From: Lachnospiraceae bacterium
GTDB lineage: Bacteria > Bacillota > Clostridia > Lachnospirales > Lachnospiraceae
Length of the DNA stretch: 64,000 nt
Direction: 5' to 3'
NCBI GenBank assembly: GCA_910576125.1
Contig: CAJTHM010000025.1
Span: 1 to 64,000, forward strand
A program made the translations under genes and the position numbers. The notes below the pieces were generated by a model, which saw nothing but the letters and a program-made list of their open reading frames with translations, was not told where the DNA came from and made no database searches. Shown here in pieces: positions 18,593-26,836 of this stretch (positions are counted from its first letter, which is position 1; every line of letters starts with the position of its first letter).

Positions 18593-20425
18593 CTAACTCT
18601 TCCGCCCGGTTTTACTTTCCACCGTGTATACGGTATCGGCAATCCGCATAGTGGACTGGCGGTGGGATACCAGCGCCACTGTCCTGCCCTCCCCCTCCTC
18701 GCAGAGGGATTTCAGGATGACCGCTTCGTTCAGGCTGTCCAGGTTGCTGGTGGGCTCATCCAGGAGCAGAAAGGGCGCGTCGTGGAGGAAAGCCCTGGCC
18801 AGCCCCAGCCGCTGGCGCTCTCCGCCCGACAGGGTGTCGCCCAGTTCGCCTACGGGCGTGTCGTACCCATTCGGCAAGGTCATGATGAAGTCATGGACGG
18901 ATGCCTTTCTACAGGCGGCTTCTATCTCTTCCTCCGTGGCATCCAGTTTTGCGATTCTCAGATTGTTCCGGATGCTGTCGTGGAACAGATGGGTCTCCTG
19001 GGTGACAAAGCTTTCGCAGTCCCTCAGGGATGCTGTGTTGATGCTGTGGAGCGAAACGCCGGATATGCGGATATCCCCGCTGTCCGTCTTCCAGAAGCGC
19101 ATGAGCAGTTTCAGCAGCGTGGATTTCCCGGAGCCGCTTTTGCCGGTGATGCCCGTGATCCGGCCCGGCTCGCACACAAGGCTCAGATCCTCCAGAATCC
19201 TTTCGTTCCCGTAGGAGAAGCTGACTTTCTCTGCCTTCGCGCCGCCGAAGGCCATTCTGTCGAGAGCAGCGCCCCCGGTGATTTCCTCCGCCACAGGCTC
19301 CTCGTCCAGGATGTCCAGCACTCTGTTCCCGGCGGCAAAAGTGCTCTGGAGGGTGCTTCCCAGATTGGCCAGGGCGATGGCCGGGCCGAAGGAAGAAAAC
19401 AGGGCCGCCGTGGGGATCAGCACGCCGGAGAAATCCACTTTTCCGGCCTGACAGAGCATGGCACTGGCGAACAGCATGCACAGGTCAAAGAGCAGAATCA
19501 CCGTGTTCGCGGCGGCCATGTTCCTTCCGGAGATGCGCTTCATGCGTCTCTCGTCGCCGGAGAGCCCGTCTGTCCTGGCGTTCATTTCCGCCAGGCGCGC
19601 TTCCCCCTGTCCGTACTGAAGCGTCTCAGGAAGCCCACGTAGGCTGTCGAGGACGAAGCTGCTCAGTTCCCCGGATTTGGCGCGGAATTCCATGGCGGCG
19701 TTTCTCCTGGGTGATTTTCCTCCGGGGATTCCGGCATTGTTAAGTCCTGTTCTGGCCGGGTCTGTCCCAGCCAGGCCTGTGGATTCAGAACATTCTCTGT
19801 CCGCAACAACTTTTACTATGCTTTCTCTACCAAAGCCACTTCGCCTTGTCCGCGCTCCACTGTTGCTTAACCTTGATGTCACCAACGGAATTACAGCTCC
19901 AACCACAAGGTACGCCGCAAGCGCCAAAAGTCCCAGCGCCGGGTGGAAGGCACCGATGAAAAGGCTCATGACCACGGTGAAAAGAAACGCTATCGCCACC
20001 GGAGAGATGGTGTGGGCATAGAAGACTTCCAGCAGCTCGATGTCCGAAGTAATCACCGAAATCAAATCCCCTTTGTCCCGGCCCTCCAGTTTGGCCGGAC
20101 AGAGCTTCCGCAACGCCTGGAACACCTTATCCCGAATCAGCGCCAGCAGCTTGAAAGCGATATAGTGGTTGCATCCCTGTTCCGCATAGCGCAGCACCGC
20201 CCGCAGCAGGGCAAACAGCAGAACGCAGATGAACACTGTCTTCGCGCCTATTGCCGTTTCATACCCCAGCACGTCAAGCACCGCAAAGCCGCCCAGGATG
20301 GTGATAAAGGCGGCGCAGAGGTGTCCGATGAATCCCATGAGCACCGCCAGAATCATATAGCCTGTCAGCGGCTTCACAAGGCCGATCAGCCTTGCCATCA
20401 CCGCGAATCCGCTTCGTCTCTTCAT
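18593..20425 (-). CDS. ABC exporter half-transporter, CydC-like (ATPase-permease)
   Basis: 610 residues: six membrane helices followed by a nucleotide-binding domain with Walker A GKSGSGKST (~427), signature LSGGERQR (~531) and Walker B LLLDEPTSNLD. The sequence is closest in style to CydC, which with CydD exports thiols in some bacteria; many Clostridia use such pairs for unknown substrates. Its ATG overlaps the stop of the partner gene by 4 bp. Odd feature: residues ~188-245, in the cytoplasmic loop between SNSGARTRRS and FRAKSGELSSFVLDSLRGL, contain an extra Gly/Arg/Ser-rich stretch of ~50 residues not expected in the family. Long plus-strand ORFs across this gene are antisense shadows. 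Confidence 0.85.
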   Translation of the reverse strand: MKRRSGFAVMARLIGLVKPLTGYMILAVLMGFIGHLCAAFITILGGFAVLDVLGYETAIGAKTVFICVLLFALLRAVLRYAEQGCNHYIAFKLLALIRDKVFQALRKLCPAKLEGRDKGDLISVITSDIELLEVFYAHTISPVAIAFLFTVVMSLFIGAFHPALGLLALAAYLVVGAVIPLVTSRLSNSGARTRRSGFGRESIVKVVADRECSESTGLAGTDPARTGLNNAGIPGGKSPRRNAAMEFRAKSGELSSFVLDSLRGLPETLQYGQGEARLAEMNARTDGLSGDERRMKRISGRNMAAANTVILLFDLCMLFASAMLCQAGKVDFSGVLIPTAALFSSFGPAIALANLGSTLQSTFAAGNRVLDILDEEPVAEEITGGAALDRMAFGGAKAEKVSFSYGNERILEDLSLVCEPGRITGITGKSGSGKSTLLKLLMRFWKTDSGDIRISGVSLHSINTASLRDCESFVTQETHLFHDSIRNNLRIAKLDATEEEIEAACRKASVHDFIMTLPNGYDTPVGELGDTLSGGERQRLGLARAFLHDAPFLLLDEPTSNLDSLNEAVILKSLCEEGEGRTVALVSHRQSTMRIADTVYTVESKTGRKS

Positions 20426-22206
20426 CTCTCCGCCGTCTCCTTTCCGTTTTCATCGCTTTTTGAATCCGCCGTCTCCTGCCGGGTATGCCCGAAATTCTCC
20501 AGGCTCTGCTGGGCGTTCCACAGCTTGGCGTACACGCTTCCCTTTGCCAGCAGCGTCTCATGGCTGCCGCTTTCCGCCACGTTTCCATGCTCCATCACGT
20601 AGATACGGTCGGAAACCGTCACATTGGCCAGGCGGTGGGAAATCAGGATGACGGTCTTCTTCCCCGCCAGTCGATGAATCTCCCCCATGATGTCGTTCTC
20701 ACTCTCCACATCGATATTGGAGGTGGCTTCATCGAAAATATAGACCGGGCTGTCGTGGAGCAGGGCCCTGGCCAGCGCCAGTCTCTGGCATTGGCCGCCG
20801 GAAAGGTTGGAGGCCTTCTCCGCCAGGGCCGTGTCCAGTCCGTTCTCGCCTTTCAGGAAGTCCGCCAGCTTTACCCGCTCCAGCACGGCCCACAGCTCGC
20901 TGTCGGAAGCGCCGGGCCTGGCCGCGGTCAGGTTTTCCCGCACGGAGCCTTTGAACAGGTAGCTCTGGTAGCTGATGTAGGTCAGGTTCTTCATCAGGCT
21001 TTCCTCGGAAAGCTCCGGCAGCTCCTGGCCGCCGATTTTCACCCAGCCGCTATAGCCCCTGTTCCGTCCCATGAGGATTGCTGCCACCGTGGATTTCCCA
21101 CAGCCGCTCTCGCCCACGATGGAGGTAAAGCTGCCTTTGGGGAATTCCATTTGGATGCCGTGGAGGATTTCCCTGCCCTCTTCATAAGAAAAACACAGCC
21201 CCTGGCACACAATGGAGCAGTCCTCCGGAACCGGAACCGTCTTCGCCGCGGGCTCCGGCAGATCCAGCAGCCGGAAAATCTTGTCGCTGGCTGCCATGCC
21301 GTTCATGGCGATGTGGAAAAAGCTTCCCAGCTGCCGCATGGGGATGAAGAAGTCCGCCGCCAGCCAAATGATCAGAAGGCATCCCGCCAGGGACACTTTC
21401 CCAGCCCCAAACTGGGTCACCGCCATGATGATTCCCAGCGCCGCGCCGCCGTAGGCGATCAGGTCCATGATGGTGATGGAGTTCAGCTGCATGGTCAGAA
21501 CTTTCATGGTGATTTTGCGGAATTTCTCCGATTCCTCGTTCATTTCCTGATTCTTGAAACCGTCCGCCTGGTAGATTTTCAGGGTGGTCAGGCCCTGAAG
21601 GTTCTCCAAAAAGGTATCCCCCAGCGCCGTGTACTGGCCCCAGTATCTGGACAGCAGTTTCTTGGCCCAGGTCTGGACTGCCGCTATGGCCACGGGAATC
21701 AGCGGGACGCAGACCAGCAGCACCACGGCGGAGGGGACGTTCACAAAGCAGAGGTAGCCGAACAGGGTCAGGGGCGCCAGCATGGCGTAAAAGAACTGGG
21801 GCAGATACGCGCCGAAGTAGGTCTCCAGCTGATCCACGCCCTCCACCGCCACCTGGACAATCTCCGAGGTCTTCACCTGTTCCCGGTAGGAAGTCCCCAG
21901 CTTCAGCAGCTTCCGATAGATTTTCTCCCGGAGGGTCTTTTTCACCGCTTTGGAGGGCAGGTAGCTCATGGCGCTGGAGCCTGTGGTGCAGACGTAGCGG
22001 ACAATGACGGCAAGGGCCGCCAGGATGGCCGTCGCCAGGATATCGCCGCTGCCCGCCGTGCCCCGGAACAGTCCGGCCAGCAGCCTGGTGATGGCTGTCA
22101 TCATGACGATATTGGCGGCAAGGGAACACCACTGCAGCGCCACGTTCCCGGCTATGTATTTCTTGCTTTCGCTGACTGTGCCTATCAGCCTTTTATTAAT
22201 CATCAT
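20422..22206 (-). CDS. ABC exporter half-transporter, CydD-like (ATPase-permease)
   Basis: 594 residues: membrane domain with the CydD-like segment TSEIVQVAVEGVDQLETYFGAYLPQF, then an ATPase with Walker A GESGCGKST (~364), signature LSGGQCQR (~467) and Walker B YIFDEATSNID. It would pair with the CydC-like protein encoded immediately downstream with an ATGA overlap. GGAGGACAATGCGCC precedes the ATG. A promoter and an inverted-repeat operator lie upstream (22268-22335), so the operon is probably repressed by a DNA-binding protein; the AraC-GyrI gene just upstream is one candidate regulator. Substrate unknown. Confidence 0.87.
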   Translation of the reverse strand: MMINKRLIGTVSESKKYIAGNVALQWCSLAANIVMMTAITRLLAGLFRGTAGSGDILATAILAALAVIVRYVCTTGSSAMSYLPSKAVKKTLREKIYRKLLKLGTSYREQVKTSEIVQVAVEGVDQLETYFGAYLPQFFYAMLAPLTLFGYLCFVNVPSAVVLLVCVPLIPVAIAAVQTWAKKLLSRYWGQYTALGDTFLENLQGLTTLKIYQADGFKNQEMNEESEKFRKITMKVLTMQLNSITIMDLIAYGGAALGIIMAVTQFGAGKVSLAGCLLIIWLAADFFIPMRQLGSFFHIAMNGMAASDKIFRLLDLPEPAAKTVPVPEDCSIVCQGLCFSYEEGREILHGIQMEFPKGSFTSIVGESGCGKSTVAAILMGRNRGYSGWVKIGGQELPELSEESLMKNLTYISYQSYLFKGSVRENLTAARPGASDSELWAVLERVKLADFLKGENGLDTALAEKASNLSGGQCQRLALARALLHDSPVYIFDEATSNIDVESENDIMGEIHRLAGKKTVILISHRLANVTVSDRIYVMEHGNVAESGSHETLLAKGSVYAKLWNAQQSLENFGHTRQETADSKSDENGKETAER

Positions 22207-22267
22207 GGCGCATTGTCCTCCTTGGCTAATATTTATTAGCTTTATCTAACTTTCAGCCTTAATAAAG

Positions 22268-22335
22268 GCGACTACCGATTGTTAGTAGTCGCTAACCATA
22301 TATTTAGTATACTCCCTATGGAACCATTTTGTCAA
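22268..22335 (-). promoter_or_regulatory. promoter with overlapping inverted-repeat operator for the CydDC-like operon
   Basis: On the minus strand TTGACA (22335-22330) and TATACT (22311-22306) are separated by 18 bp. Just downstream of the start site are two nested dyads: GTTAG-N6-CTAAC (22281-22296) and GCGACTAC (22268-22275) facing GTAGTCGC (22285-22292). The position at +10 to +40 fits a roadblock repressor site, though the larger dyad could also fold in RNA. Confidence 0.65.
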
Positions 22336-22425
22336 CGATATTTTGGTTCTTTCAGGCTTGGTTGAAATGATAATCCATTTCCCATATTTTGCGTCTTTGC
22401 TGGAAACACCCGGGCGGAAAATAAA

Positions 22426-22450
22426 GGGCTGACAAAAATCCTGTCAGCCC
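22426..22450 (-). terminator. intrinsic terminator of the AraC-GyrI gene
   Basis: GGGCTGACA (22426-22434) pairs with TGTCAGCCC (22442-22450). On the minus strand the stem is followed by TTTATTTT. It separates the regulator from the CydDC-like operon promoter. Confidence 0.8.
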
Positions 22451-22549
22451 CCATCTGTTGCCATGGATCGCTGCCGTGGCGGTCACGGCTTTCTCCGGAC
22501 GCTTCCCTCCGCCGCGGCAATCCAATATGGCCTTCCCGCGGATACGAGT

Positions 22550-23440
22550 TTACTTCCTCTTGACCGGGATCCATATCTCGCTCTCGTAATCCGCCGCCTG
22601 GGTATTCCCGCTTCCGCTGTACCATTCCACATTGCCCGGAAAAGCGATTTCATACTCCGGGTTGCCCGGCAGCCACTGGCTGAAGATCTTCGTGTTCACC
22701 GCCTGTATGGCCTCCGGCATGGGGCCTGTGCAGCGGAACTTGGCCCAGGTCAGCTCCGGGAACCGGAACACCGACATCCCCTGGGGCACCTTTCCTCCAT
22801 GGTAATCGCCCGCTATCATATAGCGGAATTTCCCACTCCCCACGTCTTCGATGCAGACGCCGTACATCCCGATGCCGCAGCTGCGAATCACTTCTTCCTC
22901 CTCATTCCGGGGCTCTTTCCCGGCGCACAGGCCAGCCATCTTCCCGGCGCGCACCTCATTCCAAAAACCGGGGATTTCCCGGTGCGCATCCTCAAAGCCG
23001 AACTGCCTCTCATAACCGATTACCTGGAACGCAATCTTCTCCTCCACACGATAGTCCATCTCATTTCCTCCTTTGATGTCCACTTGTATTTTCAGAGGCA
23101 GGAATACCCTGATGCCGGCCGGATTCGCCCTCACCTGCACGGGCGTGGCCCCATGGAACCTGGAAAACGCCCTGGAGAAGCTCTCCGGCGTCTCATAGCC
23201 ATACTTGAACGCCAGGTCGATCAGTCTCTCCTTGTCGGCGATGATGTCCAGCGCTGCCAGATAAAGCCTTCTGTTCCGGATATACTCTGCGCAGGAATAC
23301 CCGGTCATGACCTTGAAGCCCTTCTGCAGATAGAACTGCGAGAGGTACACCGCCCCGGCCACCTCTTCCGCCCCCTGCAAAGTCAGCAGATTCGTCTCCA
23401 TGTAGTCTATGGATTTCCGTATGCTCTCCAACCAGTCCAT
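22550..23440 (-). CDS. AraC family regulator with C-terminal GyrI-like effector domain
   Basis: 296 residues. The N-terminal ~105 hold a double HTH (LQGAEEVAGAVYLSQFYLQKGFKVMTGYS and LIDLAFKYGYETPESFSRAFSRFHG), as in Rob/SoxS-type regulators. Residues ~125-296 form a GyrI-like drug- or small-molecule-binding domain (YRVEEKIAFQVIGYERQF; GMYGVCIEDVGSGKFRYMIAG). GGGAGGA precedes the ATG. Such proteins sense lipophilic cations or other drugs and activate efflux genes. The divergence-free layout, with the CydDC-like exporter directly downstream behind a terminator, makes that exporter a plausible target. Confidence 0.87.
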   Translation of the reverse strand: MDWLESIRKSIDYMETNLLTLQGAEEVAGAVYLSQFYLQKGFKVMTGYSCAEYIRNRRLYLAALDIIADKERLIDLAFKYGYETPESFSRAFSRFHGATPVQVRANPAGIRVFLPLKIQVDIKGGNEMDYRVEEKIAFQVIGYERQFGFEDAHREIPGFWNEVRAGKMAGLCAGKEPRNEEEEVIRSCGIGMYGVCIEDVGSGKFRYMIAGDYHGGKVPQGMSVFRFPELTWAKFRCTGPMPEAIQAVNTKIFSQWLPGNPEYEIAFPGNVEWYSGSGNTQAADYESEIWIPVKRK

Positions 23441-23614
23441 CTTAGTTCCTCCCGGGAACTGTCACTGTTCCCTGTCCTCTGATGGGATTATGATAACATC
23501 TGTCGGCCGCTTTCGTCCTGACTTTTCCGGCACGAATCTGTCCGCGTGGACAGAGACCGCCGGAATCGTCTTTCCGGAAAGCGGATAGCTGCAAAATGAC
23601 GAAACCCCCCGGTC

Positions 23615-24898
23615 TCAGACCGAAACCGCCGCCCCGTTCCTCTTCCGGGACTCCTCCGCCAGGAACACCAGCCTGTGGCCGGTCATGGAATCGTCCAGAG
23701 TGGTGCAGCAGGGCGAGGGCTCCCCGCCCCGGAGCAATGTGACGAAATCGTGGATGATGGCCTGATCCCCGCCGCCGTGGGCATTCCCGTGCTGGTCCCG
23801 GGAGACGTCCACCACCTCGGTGATCCTTCCCCCGGGCGCGTCCGGGGCGATACGGTGCACGGTGAACCGCTCTTCCTCGAAGAGCCCCAGGATTTCCCCC
23901 TTGGTGCCCGTGATGTGGATGTGCCGTCCCGAGGCGGAAGCGCCGCCGTTCATGGAAAATGTCCCCGTAGCGCCGTCCGCGAAGCTTACCAGCATGGACT
24001 GGTGGTCCACAATCTGGAGATTGCAGCGGTATACGCAGCGGCTGAAGGGATTCTCCGGGTCGCTGAGCACAGCCGTCTTCTCCTCCTCGGATATCTTCTC
24101 GTAGCCGATGTCATGCCAGATATTGCCTGTCCAGCGCTGGGGATGCTCTATATAGAGTCCTCTGGCCGAATAGGGGCATGTCCCCTCTATGGGGCAGTCG
24201 ATCAGGCAATGGTTCCCCGCGCCCTCGGGCGCCATCTCTGGCTTGAACTGGAATATGTTCCCCACGCTGGACACGCTCACGGGGTCGTTCCCCCGCATGA
24301 GCCAGGTCATGATATCGATGTCATGGCAGGATTTGGACAGCAGCATGCCGGAGCCGCATATCTCCGGGGAGGCGTACTTTCCCCTCACGTACGACACGGA
24401 TTCATGGAAGTAGCTCACCTGCTCCGCCATCCGGATGTCCACCACTTTGCCGATTCCTCCCGCCGTGAGGATTTCTTTGATTTTCCGATAAAAAGGGGCG
24501 TAGCGCAGCACATGGCAGACCATGATATGCCGGTCCGTCACATGCTCGCAGGTGAGCAGCCGCTCCGCTTCATGCATGTTCACCGCAAAGGGCTTTTCCA
24601 GCAGGATGTCATAGCCGTGCCGCAGCAGCGGCAGGGACGTGGGCACATGCTGCTGGTCCATGGTGCCGTTGATGACGCCGTCCGCGAACTTCGGCACTGC
24701 CACCAGCTCCTCCACGGAGGAGAAGCAGTGCTCCTCCGGGATTCCGAAGGTCTCACGAGCCGTCCGTATCCGCTCGGGATTGATATCCACCACGCCCACG
24801 ATCTGGAACAGATCCGGATGCTCCAATGCCTCACGGGCATAAACCATGGACCTGACGCCCATGCCTACGATGATAATGCGAATTGGTCTTGATGTCAT
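23615..24898 (-). CDS. Gfo/Idh/MocA family oxidoreductase
   Basis: 427 residues from the ATG at 24898 (MTSRPIRIIIVG); an earlier in-frame TTG at 24949 is less likely. The Rossmann fold begins IRIIIVGMGVRSMVYA (note GMGVRS, a variant of GxGxxG), and the catalytic segment is LEKPFAVNMHEAERL with the family Lys. A Cys-rich stretch, HCLIDCPIEGTCPYSARG, about the middle is typical of the larger subfamily found in gut Clostridia. It stands alone between the AraC-GyrI gene and the ABC exporter pair. Substrate unknown; sugar or inositol derivatives are the family norm. Confidence 0.85.
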   Translation of the reverse strand: MTSRPIRIIIVGMGVRSMVYAREALEHPDLFQIVGVVDINPERIRTARETFGIPEEHCFSSVEELVAVPKFADGVINGTMDQQHVPTSLPLLRHGYDILLEKPFAVNMHEAERLLTCEHVTDRHIMVCHVLRYAPFYRKIKEILTAGGIGKVVDIRMAEQVSYFHESVSYVRGKYASPEICGSGMLLSKSCHDIDIMTWLMRGNDPVSVSSVGNIFQFKPEMAPEGAGNHCLIDCPIEGTCPYSARGLYIEHPQRWTGNIWHDIGYEKISEEEKTAVLSDPENPFSRCVYRCNLQIVDHQSMLVSFADGATGTFSMNGGASASGRHIHITGTKGEILGLFEEERFTVHRIAPDAPGGRITEVVDVSRDQHGNAHGGGDQAIIHDFVTLLRGGEPSPCCTTLDDSMTGHRLVFLAEESRKRNGAAVSV

Positions 24899-25042
24899 TT
24901 TCTTCTTGCCATTCCTTCCCGGTAAAATCGGCAGCTCTATTCTGTGCAAACGGAGCGGCTTCTTTCATTTTCCTATCCATAATAAACCATTGCTCCATAT
25001 TTTTCTACAGTAATTTTATTTTCCGGATAACTTTTCCCTGCT

Positions 25043-26836
25043 TTACGTCTGCCCCATCTGGGTCATGTACATCCGGGCATACTCTCCTCCCAGCGCCATC
25101 AGTTGCTGATGCGTTCCCTGCTCCGCTATCCGGCCGTCCCGAATCAGAAGAATCAAATCCGAATCCCTTATGGTGGACAGCCTATGGGCAATGAGAAAGG
25201 ACGTCCTCCCCCGGGTGATGGCGAGCATCGCCTGACGGATATGCTGCTCCGTCACCGTGTCCACAGAGCTGGTGGCCTCGTCCAGTATCATGATGGGTGC
25301 CTGTTCCAGCACGGCCCTTGCAATGGTCAAGAGCTGCCTCTCTCCCTGGCTCAGCTCCGCGCCGCCCTGGTGCAGGATGGTCTCATAGCCCTGCGGGAGC
25401 CTGCGGATGAAGCTGTCCGCCCCCGCCGCTTTTGCCGCGGACGCCACCTGCTCCATGGGCACATCGTCATGTCCGTAGGCGATATTCCCCCGAACGGATG
25501 TCCCGAAAAGCGCCGTATCCTGCAGCACCACGCCGAAAGCCTGACGCAGCTCTCCCAGCCGGTACTCCCGCAGGTCCGTGCCGTCCAACAGTATGGCGCC
25601 CTCCTGCACGTCATAGAAGCGGGTGAGAAGATTAATCAGCGTGGTTTTTCCCGAACCGGTAGGCCCCACCACGGCCACTTTGGTTCCCGCGGGGATCTCC
25701 AGATTGATATTCCGCAGAATCGGCTTATCCGGCCGGTAACCGAAAGTCACATTCCGGAAGCTGACAGCGCCGCCCACTCCCACTGCGCTTCTGGCATCCG
25801 CCGCGTCCTCCGGCTCGCATTTCTCATCCAGAATCTCCAGGATGCGCTCTGCCCCTGCCACCGCCGTCTGGAAATTGTTATAGATATTGGCGATATCCAC
25901 GAAAGGCCTGGCAAACTGCCTGGAATACAGCAAAAAGCTGGAAATCTCGCCCACTGTCAGCTTTCCCTCAAGGGCCATCACGCCGCTGACGATGGCTATC
26001 AGCACATAAATCAGGTTATTTATCACATTCGTCATGGGCATGAGATAGCCGGAGGCAATCTGTGCCCTGGTAGCTACCTGGCAGAACGCGTCATTGTTCT
26101 CCACGAATTTCTCCACCATCTCCTGCTCCCGGGAAAAGGCTTTCACCATGCTGATGCCTGAGATGCTCTCCTCCACCTGGCCGTTGAGTTTCCCCAGAAT
26201 GGCCTGCTGCTCTCTGAACAGCACTTTCGTCCGCTTTGTCACGGCCCTGGTCAGCAGGAAAATCAGGAGCACCGCAAGGAGCGCGATACAGGTCAGCAGC
26301 GGACTCATGTATATCATGGCACAGAAAATACCTGTTATCGTAAAACCGTACATCATCAGCTGGGTCAGCGAATCCGATATGGTGGAGCTGATATTGTCCA
26401 CATCATTGGTCAGGCGGCTCATCAGTTCGCCGTGCTGCCTGGTGTCGAAAAAGGACAGGGGCAGCTTTTCCATATGGGCAAAGAGGCTGGAGCGGATATG
26501 CAGGATCATCCGCTGTCCCACGCCCGCCATCAGGAACTGCTGCAGGAAACGAATCAGCCAGTCTCCCAGGTACAGAGCCGCCAGAATGGCCAGCAGATAC
26601 AGGCCCGGATTTCCGTTGTCGATGCTGTTGACCGCCCTGCCGATCAGGTAAGGGGACAGAACGGCGGAGCCGGAGGCCAGTGCGGACAGGAGCAGAATCC
26701 AGCCCAGCCCTTTCCGATGGCCCTTTGTCAGATTCCACAGCCGCACCAGCGTGCCTTTCATGTCCTTGGGCTTCACGGCGGGGACCCCTCTCGCCCGGCC
26801 AAGCTGCGACGGCGGTGTCGCCATATTCTTATCCAT
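25043..26836 (-). CDS. heterodimeric ABC exporter subunit with canonical ATPase site (BmrD-like)
   Basis: 597 residues: six membrane helices (domain from ~45) and an ATPase with Walker A GPTGSGKTT (~390), a variant signature ELSQGERQ instead of LSGGQ, and a complete Walker B MILDEATSSVD with the catalytic Glu. Its partner, encoded just upstream with an 8-bp overlap, has the complementary pattern (canonical LSGGQ, Walker B Glu replaced by Asp). That is the hallmark of heterodimeric type IV exporters such as BmrCD and TM287/288, with one degenerate ATP site. These export drugs or lipids. GGGAGGAGG precedes the ATG. Confidence 0.9.
   Translation of the reverse strand: MDKNMATPPSQLGRARGVPAVKPKDMKGTLVRLWNLTKGHRKGLGWILLLSALASGSAVLSPYLIGRAVNSIDNGNPGLYLLAILAALYLGDWLIRFLQQFLMAGVGQRMILHIRSSLFAHMEKLPLSFFDTRQHGELMSRLTNDVDNISSTISDSLTQLMMYGFTITGIFCAMIYMSPLLTCIALLAVLLIFLLTRAVTKRTKVLFREQQAILGKLNGQVEESISGISMVKAFSREQEMVEKFVENNDAFCQVATRAQIASGYLMPMTNVINNLIYVLIAIVSGVMALEGKLTVGEISSFLLYSRQFARPFVDIANIYNNFQTAVAGAERILEILDEKCEPEDAADARSAVGVGGAVSFRNVTFGYRPDKPILRNINLEIPAGTKVAVVGPTGSGKTTLINLLTRFYDVQEGAILLDGTDLREYRLGELRQAFGVVLQDTALFGTSVRGNIAYGHDDVPMEQVASAAKAAGADSFIRRLPQGYETILHQGGAELSQGERQLLTIARAVLEQAPIMILDEATSSVDTVTEQHIRQAMLAITRGRTSFLIAHRLSTIRDSDLILLIRDGRIAEQGTHQQLMALGGEYARMYMTQMGQT

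Noticed and set aside
20485..22239. 584-codon plus-strand ORF opposite the CydD-like gene
   Set aside because: Histidine- and glutamine-rich antisense reading of a GC-rich gene; no ribosome site or family motif, while the minus strand has complete ABC motifs.
23675..24892. 405-codon plus-strand ORF opposite the second Gfo/Idh/MocA gene
   Set aside because: Antisense shadow; no recognisable domain.
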